Assembly: GCA_021927905.1 (NCBI GenBank)
Contig: BLLK01000038.1
Span: 1,178,001-1,242,000, forward strand
DNA length: 64,000 bases
Direction: 5' to 3'
From: Chaetoceros tenuissimus
Lineage: Eukaryota > Bacillariophyta > Thalassiosirophyceae > Chaetocerotales > Chaetocerotaceae
Shown: in pieces, positions 17,830-28,748 of the stretch
Layout: each line of letters starts with the position of its first letter
Position numbering within the stretch: position 1 is the stretch's first letter
Notes under the pieces: model-generated
What the model saw: the letters and a program-made list of their open reading frames with translations, nothing else
Database searches by the model: none
Told to the model about the DNA's origin: nothing
Made by a program: the position numbers and the translations under genes

Positions 17830-19740
17830 ATGAGTGCAATCAACACAGATAGCAATTCTTTAGAGGAACTTTTACAAAAGCAAAAAGTGGTCCAGTTGCA
17901 AGAATCGGTACTATCCGATTTCTCAGCATATCTTCCTATGGTAATGAAGACTCAAAACTATCAAAAAGGGAGTATTGTCTTCAAGAAAGGCGAGAAAGCT
18001 GATGGATTTTATTTTGTAAAAGATGGTCTTTTTCAATGCATTGATAGCGAAGGATCTGTAATTCAGGAGTTGAAAGAAGGACACTTCTTTGGAGAACTTG
18101 GTGATTTCTTTCACGAAGCAAACAAAGAAAGAGCGTTTACTGTACAATCTGCATCAGAGAATTCAAGTTTGTACTTTGTGGATATTCAAGATTATCAAAT
18201 TATGACAAAGCTAAAAGTTGGACAAGATGAGGAACTGGAGATAATTTTAAAGGAAGAGCACAGTGAATATAATGATTTCTTGCAGAAGAAGAAGGCACTC
18301 AATACCTTCAAATCCTTGAACAAAATTTTGACACCAGTCGAGCTCGAAAATATTGCCCGTACTATGGAAGCTGTATCTTTTCAGGACGGAGACAATATCG
18401 TCGAAGAAGGATTGTATGGCGAAGAAATGTATTTCGTTGCAGATGGAAAATATAGGATTCTTAATGTTGAAAGCAATTTGCCTAACCGAAAATACTTTGG
18501 TGAGCTAGGCATGCTCGTTCGTACACCAAGGGCAGAGACTATTCAGGCAGCTGGTAAAGTTACTCTATTCAAACTTGATAGGGAAAGTGTAATAGGCATT
18601 ATTGATGAGACCCGCCTTGAAAGTGCGTCACTGTCTCTTCCTGCTTCTGAATATAGCGATGCCAGTTTCTTCGATAAGGTCAAAGAAATAAATGATTATA
18701 TTTTAGTCAAAAATCGACCAAAAAAAGAACCTGTAAGTTTCCATTCAATTCTTGCCACATCTGCAACTGCAATCTATTTTCTTGGTCTTGCAGAAGTTTT
18801 TTCCCCTGGCTTTACTCCTGAAGGGATTCCAGATTTGTTCGATTTTTCGAAAATTGGACTCAGTCTTGAGGCGACACAAATTTCAACGTTACTTTTTGGA
18901 ATTGTTGGGATCACAGGAACTTTTCGACTTCCTCCTAGCACTCCTCTCATACGTCGTCACTTTTTTAATGGTAAGTTTTTGAATTGCCTATGATTATTCA
19001 AACAATGATCCTCCTACTCATCTTCTGCAAATGATGTATCTCTAGTCGCTACATTGCAGGTTTTGGCTACTTGCATGATGCAGAATTCCAACATGGTTGC
19101 TGTAAAGGAAAATCAAAGCTATGCCATCGATCTATTGACAATCAATCCTGGCTCCATTTCATTTTGGGTGGTGATGGCACTCAGTACCAACTGGACAATG
19201 AGACTGATAGCAGAGGCAATGGTTGCAAATGACAAAGCAAGGTCAACAATCCCTCTTGAGGGTAAAGCTGCTCCTATCAGCATTATGGCTGCCTTCATGG
19301 GGGCACTGCTGATTGTTCAAATTCCTGCATGTTTCTTGACATTAGATCAAACAGCTTACAATGACATTTATGTTCCATTTGCCAAATCACATTATGAGAC
19401 CTTCGTACTTTCCCAATGTTTTGTTGGCACAGGAAGTACGAGCCTATATATGCTTTTTGCTACATTGTTGTTTGAAAAGAAAATCACTCAAGTACAATGC
19501 ACTCTATTGGCACTACCAACTTTCTTTCCATTCATCTCGAATCTCAATTGGGTGCCCACAGAAGTTTTAAATGAGAACCCTGAGACATTGGCATTTGCCA
19601 ATTACAATAACCAAGTATTTCTTGAGCTTCAAGTGTTCCAGTCTCTTTTCGTTCTTTTTGTTATGGCTGCTGCATATGGGTATGCACAAAATGTTCATCT
19701 ATTGGAATCCGTCAAGACTACTCAAGCTGAAGGCAACTGA
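17830..19740 (+). CDS. Membrane protein with two cyclic-nucleotide-binding domains (one intron)
   Basis: The exons are 17830-18970 and 19046-19740; a 75 bp GTAAGT...CTAG intron in phase 1 restores one frame and gives 611 residues. The frame is open 24 bases upstream, but the first ATG is at 17830 (MSAINTDSN). Residues about 43-130 and 165-255 are cNMP-binding folds. The phosphate-binding cassettes read FFGELGDFFHEANKERAFTV and YFGELGMLVRTPRAETI; only the second keeps the canonical PRAxT arginine, so nucleotide binding is more credible there. The C-terminal half (from about 305) has five or six hydrophobic segments and resembles no channel: there is no S4 helix and no pore motif. The order, sensors first and membrane domain last, is the reverse of CNG channels. 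It is possibly a regulated transporter or membrane scaffold. Confidence 0.8.
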
Positions 19741-19782
19741 AAGGTTTAAAACATGTGACACGCTTTTATTAGAGACCACAAT

Positions 19783-19986
19783 TCAGATTGAATTCACAAT
19801 ATTGATCCAAGGAAAATAACAAACTTTGTAAAAATAATAGTTTTCTGTCAAAGAATTATCCGTTATTCCATTTTGTAGGATTATCTTGAAATCACCGCCC
19901 GTTGAACTAACAAATGGACCTCTTTGATCAAGATCAATTCCTTGATAAATCAAGGTCTGCCTATCACCATTCAATTCAGGCATCAT
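19783..19986 (-). CDS. Short frame of 67 codons downstream of the duplicated promoter block
   Basis: This is a small minus-strand frame beginning MMPELNGDRQ. It starts 15 bp from the 20002-20385 block, just as the TCP11-like gene starts about 10 bp from the other copy of that block, so a promoter could drive it. The first 45 residues look folded (ordered strands) and the end does not. It may be the truncated 5' end of a lost gene or chance. It is convergent with the 3' end of the cyclic-nucleotide-binding gene. Confidence 0.3.
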   Translation of the reverse strand: MMPELNGDRQTLIYQGIDLDQRGPFVSSTGGDFKIILQNGITDNSLTENYYFYKVCYFPWINIVNSI

Positions 19987-20001
19987 CTGTCAATTTCCTC
20001 A

Positions 20002-20385
20002 TTAAATGTTGTGTGACTATATATTACTTTTGTAGAGCCAGTTTTTCTATTTAGATTTTGGAATTACATAGAGAGGTTCCAGCTGCTTCGTTTTTCTTTT
20101 GTTTTTTGCGGTGGTGCGGTGGTACTTTCAATCACACAAACAACAATGACGGTCGTAGAGACGTCTGTCAGTCAATGTCTAAAGGCTTTTACTTGGCTAC
20201 GTACGTAGTTGGGCTTGACAAAACTTTCACAGCATACTTAGCTCAGCATTGTTTTCTTTGCTCTCTGTTCGCTTTAGTTTACCGGCGATAGCTTTCGTCG
20301 TAGTAGTCTAGTATTCATTATTCATATATACTGAGTACACTACAAAAAATTAGGCGAACAAAAAGTTGAAAATAAGTTTATAAAG
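20002..20385 (+). repeat. Dispersed block, copy 2 (also at 16821-17220)
   Basis: This is the second copy of the ~390 bp block, with the box CAACAATGACGGTCG then GAGACGTCTGTCAGTC at about 20141-20175 and the same flanking landmarks. The segment after it, to 20568, shows no gene; it is the 3' flank of the FkbM-type gene. Confidence 0.85.
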
Positions 20386-20568
20386 CAAAATGCAGTTGTA
20401 CAACAAAGAAACACTGCATGGTATCTTAGTTTAGTATACAGTTTCTTGATCTCCAATACCTGGTATCATCTGTATTTTGAGTCGGGCATAAAATTTAAAA
20501 CATCACAAACTAGTCTACACGCTTTCTGTTCGTTGAATTTGAGTGTCACATTTTAGAACGAAATAAAA

Positions 20569-21729
20569 TCAACAAGCTCCTCTAGTGGCTGCACGTGGTA
20601 TAATATTTTTGCCATTCTTGTTCGTCATGAAACAATCATACATGGCCTTATAGGTTGGATTCTCCAATAGAACACCCAAATACTTCGACTTTGGGTGAAT
20701 ATAAAGATCAGATTTTCTCACAAGCTTTGTGAAACGAATGTAGCCTTCATCATCCATCATCTTACGAAAACGATCACGACTCTCGCAAGCAAACCTATTA
20801 CAGAAATTGTTGGCGTGCTCAATTATCATCACTTCAATAAAGATTCTTTTGAAATCTATATTCTTCACAACATATGGCTCAGACCCTTCGGCATCCAATG
20901 AGAAGAATGTTACATGTCCATTCGGAAACATATCCAAAAGAACCGGGGTCAATGGACCACAAGGTACATCCACTGTCCAATTTTTAGCACTATAGGTCGT
21001 TGTCACATTCGCAGCTCCAGATACTCCTGCATTGGTCATAGGATAGTTATCAAACTTGATTGTCTTGTTCGCCATCTCTTCTTCTTCTGTACATGATGGA
21101 GCGTAGTTCATACGATGTGCTTGTGGACGATTGACGAGCAATTGCTCATATGTTTTAGGCATACCCTCTATGAGTAGATTATCCCACCCAAGACAGACAT
21201 CAAAGAAACGGGAATTCGACTGCTGAATACCATTGTATGCTCCCATCTCAACCGCTGTACCTCTTTCGATGCTAGTTGTATTCTTGAAGAATAACTCATA
21301 GATGACTTTATCTTCACCATCTCCGGATCTTTGCTTCAAGCCTAATTGAAAGAATTTTGTATAGTTGGGTGCTGGACCACATATTTCCTCTCGCAATGCA
21401 TGATTGAAATAAGTTGTAGGTAGGTGATAATTATATCTTTGTTTGTATCTTTCTAAGCGTTCTTGATAGGTCATGGAAGTCATCATGATACTACCACTAC
21501 TACTGGAAGATGTCGATGCCGGCAAAGAAGAAGAGGTCGAGTTCTCACCCGTACTACAATTCTTAGATCCCAACAGTACATCTGTACTAGCAGACTTCAT
21601 GTCTTTGTAAAGAGATCTCAAGAATTGATATTGCTCGCCTTGAAATTGGATAGCATAGAGAAGACATGATACAACTAGTGCTACTAGAAACACCTTTTTC
21701 TGTTTGTTGCATGAGGTATTCGAAGTCAT
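20569..21729 (-). CDS. Type II membrane FkbM-family methyltransferase-like protein
   Basis: The 386-residue protein has a basic N-terminus, one hydrophobic anchor (residues about 12-28) and a Ser/Thr-rich stem (50-85, many possible N-glycosylation sites). Its luminal domain carries the FkbM (Methyltransf_21) pattern: TAVEMGAYNGIQQSNSRFF for the SAM-binding glycine loop (normally VDVGAxxG, here VEMGAYNG), NLLIEGMPKTYEQL for the acidic strand after it, and VTFFSLDAEGSEPYVVKNID for the conserved LDxEGxE motif. FkbM enzymes O-methylate sugars and other small molecules; the acceptor here is unknown. Golgi glycan methylation is a reasonable inference from the anchor. Confidence 0.8.
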   Translation of the reverse strand: MTSNTSCNKQKKVFLVALVVSCLLYAIQFQGEQYQFLRSLYKDMKSASTDVLLGSKNCSTGENSTSSSLPASTSSSSSGSIMMTSMTYQERLERYKQRYNYHLPTTYFNHALREEICGPAPNYTKFFQLGLKQRSGDGEDKVIYELFFKNTTSIERGTAVEMGAYNGIQQSNSRFFDVCLGWDNLLIEGMPKTYEQLLVNRPQAHRMNYAPSCTEEEEMANKTIKFDNYPMTNAGVSGAANVTTTYSAKNWTVDVPCGPLTPVLLDMFPNGHVTFFSLDAEGSEPYVVKNIDFKRIFIEVMIIEHANNFCNRFACESRDRFRKMMDDEGYIRFTKLVRKSDLYIHPKSKYLGVLLENPTYKAMYDCFMTNKNGKNIIPRAATRGAC

Positions 21730-22095
21730 GATGTCTATGTTATTCCAAATTTATTCTCCTTCTGTACATTCAACCATTGAACATTACGTGTATAAACATT
21801 CGTCTTTTCGTTTCTCAATTTTTGGCGAGCACACAGTTTTCTTTATTAAAAAACAATGACGATCCTAATGGTCGTTTAGACGTCTGTCATTGAATGTCAA
21901 ATAGGCTTTATCTAAAATTGGCGGTTGCGACTTTTGGACACATTTCAAATATTTTTGAATGCAAGAGAGGCACACTAGCAACGACACATCTTATTCTAAA
22001 GTGCACTGCATCCTTAGTAATCATCGCACAAAGTAGATAACTCTATCTCGTATCTTCAACATAGTCATCTATCAACTTCTTCTACAATACTGACG
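21730..22095. promoter_or_regulatory. Divergent promoter with a third copy of the GACGTC box
   Basis: The 366 bp gap separates two divergent genes. At about 21851-21905 it holds AACAATGACGATC, then TAGACGTCTGTCATTGAATG and AATAGGCTTTA, matching the core of the blocks at 16961 and 20141 although the flanks differ. GACGTC resembles the CRE/bZIP sites tied to CO2/cAMP response in diatoms (established for Phaeodactylum carbonic anhydrase genes); function here is inferred. Confidence 0.5.
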
Positions 22096-23344
22096 ATGCC
22101 ATCTGGTAAAAACTGTTTCCTACTGTTGGTAGCATGTCTAGCCTATGCCAATGCATCGACATCTTCCAAAGAAGTATATTCATCACTATTGACCGCTGGT
22201 AGAAGCAGTACATTGAGATCTACAGGATCAGTAGTGAGTAACAACATTTATGCTGAAGAATTAAGTTGTTCCTCTGAGGTAGATGCTGCACAAGTAGCTC
22301 TGGAATTATCATATACGTACTCCATAGAAACTTTGTCTGGTGCATCCCTCGACAAGATTATTACCGACATTGAAGGAGAATTATTGTTGAAATTGGCAGA
22401 TACCGTTGTTTATTGCAGTGATGATTCCCATGTAGAACATATCAATCAGGATGGTTTTGATAGATCGCAATTGGGGATTGTAGGCATCAACAGTAAACCG
22501 GAAGATACTCCCTCCGAATTGTGTAAGTATTACTTGCTAAGTACTCATGGTAGCAGCTAGGTGGTCCATTCTCACTCATCTTTTCCATTGTATAGCTACA
22601 TGTGAATCATCCTTTAATGAATGCAACATTATACATGGACATGTGACACTCTTTCTCAAACATGATCATCACCCAGCTGCACTTCGACATGCAACGCGAT
22701 TGGCAATCAAGGAAACTATTAGATCTAACTTTTTATCGGACAGAATTGAAGATTTGATTGCAACCAGATACAATGGGCCACATGTAGCTCCTAAAAAGAA
22801 TCAGGAAGTGGGTGCTGTACAAACTTCAGGTAGTGATTCATCCTCCACGGCAATGAGTGCCATGAACAAAGTGGTGATTGCAACACTTGCAAGTTGTGTC
22901 GTTGGGATTGTAGCGGCATTTGTTTTGTTTAAAAAGGTGTTCAATAATAGTCAGAATTGTTTTGCTGCTTGTGATGGAACTGGAATTGATAAGAATTATA
23001 TTGAGAATGCACATTTTGCATCGCCTACTCGACCTGGGCCTTTGACTATTGAAGACTTGCCAGGTGATGATGAAGGAGAGGAGATGCAAGTTGTTCAATA
23101 TGATATTGCCAATGGATTGAGTGTCATTGAAGAAGGTGCAGATGATGATCAGAGTAGTTTTGCAAATAGCTATGCTGGAAGTTATGCAATGTCGTCCATG
23201 TCTGTGGTTACTTCCAACTCGCGTCATTTGGATCAAAGTTGTGATGCAAGTGTAGCCATGTCGGTTGCTTCGGAAAAGACTATTCCAACGAGCAATAGAT
23301 ATAGTAACAGAACACCAGCATTTGGTGAAGAGAGGAACCTTTGA
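22096..23344 (+). CDS. Type I single-pass membrane protein of unknown function (one intron)
   Basis: The exons are 22096-22522 and 22596-23344, with a 73 bp intron (GTAAGT...TATAG, phase 1), giving 391 residues. A signal peptide (residues 1-20, FLLLVACLAYANA) is followed by an ectodomain with spaced cysteines and no recognised fold, a transmembrane helix (VVIATLASCVVGIVAAFVLF, near residue 240) and a cytoplasmic tail of about 135 residues rich in Ser, Asp and Glu. The tail ends with serine clusters that could be phosphorylated. A cell-surface or endomembrane receptor-like role is possible but not shown. Confidence 0.7.
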
Positions 23345-23582
23345 CCTGGTATGCACATCATATAAAGGGGATACTGAGGACTACATTGTTTTGGATACTA
23401 TGAATATGTGCTATGATCTGTGATGCACATGACTGTGGAAGGAGAAATACTTGCAATTCCATAGAAATCTATTGTTTGTAATATAAGTTACGTTTTTAAT
23501 GAGATTTGATTTATCTTGCGTGATCCTATGCCTTGCTCAATTTAAAACACGGTAACCTAGGTACGAGTACTATCATACTTTT

Positions 23583-24228
23583 TCAATATCCAACTGTTAC
23601 AGAGCAACAAACAACAACCATATCATCATTCTTATCACCTAAACTATCAATAGCAATTCCAGAAGGGGCAACCATACCACCATCCTGAATTGTGAACTTC
23701 GTCTCTCCATATGGAAATACCTTTGCTACAGCTTCTAAATCTAATCCTGCTTGATACTTTGGTGGAATTGCAAGAATGATGTCTAATTTCAATGCATCGT
23801 ATCCTCCTGGAACCAAACGATTGATGGAAGGTATTGAGTTGAATTCAATTGCATTTCTACATGCTCTTACTGCAGCCTTTGTAGGGATTTGACCATGTGA
23901 ATCATTACCGAATCTATGACATGGAAACGTGTGTATATGTGTTAGATGATCGAGCTTTTACAAGACGGAAGTTCAACAACAGATAGCAACAAGACACTTA
24001 CCCGCATTCAACAAAAAGGACATGTTCGCAATGTGGTTTCTCGACGTTTGAACTTTCAGAAGACATATTGATGTGGCCAACAAGGTTCGATGATGCAATT
24101 GTTCTTTGAGATGACAAGCTATTAGTACGAGTTGGTTGGAATGCAGATGTTGTAGAAATTGAAAATAGAGAGCACAGAGTACAGATTGCAAATGCAGAAA
24201 GCGAGGAGAATCGGATCTTTTTATTCAT
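23583..24228 (-). CDS. Lin0512-family protein with plastid-type presequence (one intron)
   Basis: The exons, in transcription order, are 24228-24002 and 23913-23583, with an 88 bp intron (GTAAGT...CATAG, phase 2), giving 185 residues. The mature part matches the Lin0512 family (TIGR02058): HVLFVECGFGNDSHGQ spans the splice site, then KAAVRACRNAIEFNSIP, LVPGGYDALKLDIILAIPP, VAKVFPYG and a final VVCCSVTVGY. The family is small, conserved in bacteria and some eukaryotes, and biochemically undefined. The N-terminus is a signal peptide (ICTLCSLFSIST) followed by TSAFQPTRT and a Ser/Arg-rich stretch. An SAF-type motif at signal cleavage is the known plastid-import signature in diatoms, so I infer delivery to the plastid stroma. 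The family assignment relies on motif order remembered, not a search. Confidence 0.8.
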
Positions 24229-24938
24229 ACTACTTGAATCTCTCGTGAGAGTTCAGTATGGAAGCGAAAGGTGGAAATGGCAACATCATTCCAAGCACAA
24301 CGAAGCGAAAAAATGGAAATGGAAAAAGCCCGTTACAAAATATGTTCGCGGTTATGAAGCCGTTAAGAAATGGCTCAGTCGTGAGACCTGTGGGAAAAGA
24401 GTAGAAAAAAATTGAAATAAATGGAGGGTTCTTCTTTTTCTGAAAGTAAGAGCATCTCTCAATAACCCCTAACTATACAGTTTCTCTCGCATTTTTAGTC
24501 AAAATATAACAGTACCCAGTCTTTTTCCAACAGTACACATTCTTTATGGAATAAGTACGTACGGAGAATCTAAGTCTTTTTTCAACAGTGCACTTTTGTA
24601 CCAGAAAGTACGTACATTCAGACATCCAAGATCCCAAAAGAATGTTCTTTTTTCAGATGGCTGTGACGACTTCCCTTTGAACTGATTGATTCCATCAGTA
24701 TGAGCTTAGTCAAATTGCAACAGTCGGTGGTTTTTATACCACCCAATACGTACATGCGCGAACTGCAATTTTGGAATGAGACGTCAGAATATCACAAGAT
24801 ATGGTTTGGAGAACATTTATTTTGTGCCTGAAAATCCCAAAGAACATATCTTTTCATAAAAAGGAGAGCTCATCATATTGCATATCTATTGTTCAAATCT
24901 ATAGCAAAGCTTTTCAACACTCAACACTACTTTGTAAC
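24229..24938. other. Intergenic, 710 bp; second half is duplicated upstream block of the oxidase genes
   Basis: From about 24460 onward the sequence aligns with about 28800-29258 upstream of the second oxidase. Shared strings are TTGATTCCATCA, TGAGCTTAGTCAAATTGCAA, TTTATACCACC, ACGTCAGAATATC and TATGGTTTGGAGAACATTT. These two stretches are therefore the 5' end of the tandem duplication unit and hold the oxidase promoters. Confidence 0.7.
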
Positions 24939-27165
24939 ATGAAACTTCCATCTGTCACATTTTTGTTTGTCATTGGAGTTCTATGTGCTACAGAAGGCTA
25001 CGCGCATGATTCACCTTACACTCAAGAAGATAAAGTAGATCTTTCCTCAGCAGATGTTCTTGAAGATGAGCTCAACAATGGGTCTCTTTGGGCTAGAGGA
25101 TTGAAGAAAAAAGTAAGTGATGTACTTTTTGAAGCATTTATATAAATCTGCACACCATTTTAATTTTTCGATGTCCCTTCTTAGGAATGGTCCTACAAAG
25201 GAAAGAAAGGTGACGACATGACTTCTTCTAAAGGAGAGTGTGGCATAGACTACTGTGAAGCCAAACAAATCTCTCTAGGTGGAATGAAGAGCTGCTTGAA
25301 GGAACACTTTGATCATCTATCAAATCTCTACTTTCCTGATGATGGAGATGATTACAATCTTGCAAGATATACCGCTTTTAGTGTGTCGCGATACCCAGCA
25401 GCTATTGTATATGTAGAAGATGTCGAAGAAGTTCAACATGCGCTAAAGTGTGCCGTCGATAACGGATACAAAGTATCGGCAAGAGGAGGCAACCACTCTT
25501 ATCAGGGCCTCGCTACCATGGATGGATATGTCGTCATCGATATAGGCCGTACATGCAAGCCTGATGAGTTTGTGGTAGACAAGACTGATCAAGGACCTCA
25601 CATCTTGGAAGGTAGCAAATACATTGGTACAATCAAGGCTCAAGCTGGATGTACCAATGCCATCATGTTGGCTGCTGGACATGAGCATTTTGGAGAAGAC
25701 GGCGGTATGACTCTGGCTGGAGGTTGTCCATCAGTGGGCATTACCGGTTACGTTTTAGGAGGAGGAGCTGGTAATATATCTCCGTATGTAGGATATGGAG
25801 TAGATATTGTGAAGGAATTTCAATTGGTTCTACATGATGGGACAGTTGTGAAGGCATCTGAGAATGAGAATTCTGATTTGTATTGGGCAAGTCGTGGTGG
25901 GGGAGGAGGTAATGGAATGTAAGTACGAATTTGTTTGTCAATAATTGTTTACATTTCAATGTTGATCTCACAGATTTAGCCACTTGTAACTTTTAAAGTG
26001 TTACACATTTGACGTACAAGATTGTACAAGCGCCGAAGCAAAAGTATGAAGAAGACCTAGGTAGGAAATTCACACTTCTTAATCTCCGTATGGTTATCAA
26101 AGATGTTGATAAGGCTGCCAAGCGTATCATGGAATGGTTCTATGATGCGGATCCTCTCATAACTGGGAAATTTGGTGGAGGTTTTTTCTGGGGAAAAGGT
26201 CCAGGTTCCTATGGCGAATCCATTTTTGTCATTTTTGTTTTTGCATATCTAGGGAGCTGGAGAGAAGCTGTGGAAGACTTAAAAGTGACTGGACTCCTCG
26301 ATGATGACATTTTTACTATTGTATCATATCCAGAACAAAGCCATGGGAATGTCATTCTCAGTGAAGATTATGAGGTGCTATGTACTAGTGATCAGACTTG
26401 CCCACAATTTGAGAATGGTAAACTCAGTAGTGCATATGAATTCAACTCCTATGCTGAGGTCGAGCTTTAACTACATGTGCGTTGGTGGCTTATTCAACGG
26501 TTATTTAGGTAGATATTCTAATACCAGCGGAAATTTCTGTAAGGACCTTGGTATTCCTGATGACCAATGTGAAGATGATGTTCAGGAAGCCAAAACTTTG
26601 CAATAAAGTTGTAATCGATGCAATGATGGAAAAGGCTGGAGACCCTTCAAGTTTCATGAACTCTCATGGTCCTAGTCTCGAACTTATAGATCTAATGCGT
26701 AAGAATTTCCCAGGTGCAGAGAATGCAACAGTATCAGAGCTTTTGAAGGATTCCTCTGAAATGCTTCCTGGTCAAGGTGGAGGGGGCATGTGGCCAAGAC
26801 TAGATGACAAACTTTTTGCCAAAATACTTGCCAAAATACTCCAAAATCACCCTAAACATGTAATGCACTTACAACATGCCGCTGCTCTCAAAGTCCACCC
26901 AGATGCAACCGCCTATCCATGGAGAGATTCGGCATTCATGTTACATTATAACTCTTACGAAGAAGCGAAGACCTTCTTGGAACTTCTAGTCAAAGAAGGA
27001 GTCCCAGCGCAAGGATACTATAACTACTTGAACCCTCAAGGAATGAAGAAATGGAGATCATACTTTTTCGATGATAAGTGGAAAGAACTTACAAAGATCA
27101 GAGCCAAGTATGATCCCAAGGATGTATTTGGAAAGCCATTGACAATCGAGTCTCTTGGTGAATAA
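24939..27165 (+). pseudogene. Berberine-bridge-type FAD oxidase, copy 1, two frameshifts
   Basis: The exons are 24939-25112, 25185-25918 and 25999-27165; introns of 72 and 80 bp match those of copy 2. A signal peptide (MKLPSVTFLFVIG) is followed by the PCMH FAD-binding domain. SARGGNHSYQG carries the histidine for 8-alpha linkage of FAD, and LAGGCPSVGITG carries the cysteine for the second, 6-S linkage. The C-terminal BBE domain has YYNYLNPQG and KYDPKDVFGKP. BBE-type oxidases oxidise alcohols, sugars or alkaloid-like substrates. Compared with copy 2, exon 3 has a one-base insertion near 26466, which puts TAA at 26468-26470, and a net 17 bp loss near 26585. The two do not restore the frame, so the second half (substrate-binding part and BBE domain) cannot be made from this frame. 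A truncated product remains possible. Confidence 0.8.
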
Positions 27166-27524
27166 AAGTAAGTATCGATAAACTCTCCATCTTCTCATTA
27201 ATGAATGAACTTCCCCTTGGAGTAATGCTTATTGTATAGTGCTTGTTCGAGTAGACAAACGCGTGTGGAGTAAGAGAAAGACATAGGAATTGAGAATCAG
27301 TGTGTATTACCTCAAGGCGTGTCAATTAACATAATAATTACATCTTTATGATTTTACCTTTTTCTGAAATTCGTACATATTCATTGATTCTCTTTCATCA
27401 GATAGTCATCCCTTACATCCTTTTTCGCATACAGTAATTAAAATGTGCGAGACTAGTCCATTATGTGTAATTCATTCTTCTTCTACATCAACAATTTTCA
27501 TTTCTTTCATTGAGATTCAAAGAA
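27166..27524. other. 3' flank of oxidase copy 1
   Basis: This stretch matches the 3' flank of copy 2 (31547-31880), with shared GCTTGTTCGAG(T/C)AGACAAA and TTGAGAATCAGTGTGTATTACCTC. No gene is seen. Confidence 0.6.
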
Positions 27525-28045
27525 CTTCCTCTTTTGTGTTTGAAGATTCGCCTCCTACTCCACTCTCCTTTCCTCTCTCAAACATATCCAACATGCTTTT
27601 CGCATTCTCCAAAGTAGATGCATTATACAACACCTAGTATTTTCATTTACTAATCTCACCAGTCAATTCAATATAGAAAGCATCACAATGAAACAACTCT
27701 AGATATGTTGGGATTATCTACCTTCCCATCAAAAGTATGAACAATCGCAATCAACACAGTACAGATATCATTCAACGATCCCCATACCAACACTGCAAAG
27801 TACTTTGCCCAATAAAATGAGATCGCAATACCAAGAACATTGTCCACTAAGATGAATTTACTTGCCGATACGTATTTTTTACCAAGTCGCGGCTCGATCG
27901 TCAAGCTGGTACAATCTCACAAGTCAAGAGATGTCTTTTGTCCTTTCAGTCTAATGAATGAAATGTATATGCGAGCTCGGAAACTAAAGTCGTATTTTCA
28001 ATGTCTAGATCGGAAATAGAATCAACTGCAAATACCATATATTGC
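27525..28045 (-). pseudogene. Degenerate copy of the small multi-pass membrane protein gene
   Basis: The minus strand matches the gene at 31881-32634 along most of its length. The best block encodes KFILVDNVLGIAISFYWAKY, nearly identical to the other copy. Frame is lost in the 5' half, where only DNA-level similarity remains (CAAGTCAAGAGATGT, TATATTGCAA), and the 5' end is missing. After VDNPN the frame runs off because an 18 bp stretch present in the other copy is absent. Conversely, this copy keeps about 20 bp lost from the other, showing the two decayed separately. Confidence 0.75.
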
Positions 28046-28056
28046 AATAACAGACG

Positions 28057-28748
28057 TTACTCAATGCAATTATCTGAAACGAAATTATTACTTTGCAGTT
28101 CGTCCAAAGTACGATCTTTCGTTACTCCAAGTCCATTAACATTAACCTCCTCACAACCAACCTTGATCACTTGCATACCAAGATAAATTCCTTTCTCTTT
28201 GCATTCTAGCCAAATCCCCTGTAAATAAGTCCCCCGCAAATGTATCTCCAAACGAAAAGTGCAAAATATCCCCATCCAATACAAGCTACTCACAATTCTT
28301 TCCCTCTATAGCCAAAGCACTAAACACAGGTGTCGCACCATCCCCATCGTATTGACTTCCATCACTGCCTTCACTGCAACAGAAACTATATGCATTCTTG
28401 GTAAAAGTTCCACATTGACCCCCCTTGGAATCCTTTACCAGCAACTGCCAATGCACGCACAGTATCTGGAATATCTTCACGATTGATCCATTCTATACTC
28501 TTGAATGCTGCACCAGGAGCATTTGCATTTGGTGATTCAAGTGTCATCAAGCTATGAACCAACTCCGATCCATTGTAACTTCTTCCACCGTAATTTCTAT
28601 TCGATAAATAGACTCGAGAAATCCATCCACCAGCAGAATGTCCAATCAATGCAATCCTACCCTTGCCTTTACGATCTGTGTGTGGAAATGAAAATTGGAT
28701 GCGATCTTTTTGCTGAGGTTGTTGCCTCTGCACTTGAAAGGGCCTCAT
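28057..28748 (-). pseudogene. Fragment of an alpha/beta-hydrolase (lipase-like) gene
   Basis: On the minus strand, three frames in succession encode parts of a lipase-like hydrolase. The first reads RIALIGHSAGGWISRVYLSN (GHSAG nucleophile elbow) and then LVHSLMTLESPNANAPG. The second has KNAYSFCCSEGS and YDGDGATPVFSAL, where the catalytic aspartate is expected. The third has IWLECKEKGIYLG. The N-terminal half is absent: the first frame begins only about 30 residues before GHSAG, right at the edge of the duplicated oxidase upstream block. So it is a truncated, frameshifted remnant at the duplication junction. Confidence 0.75.
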
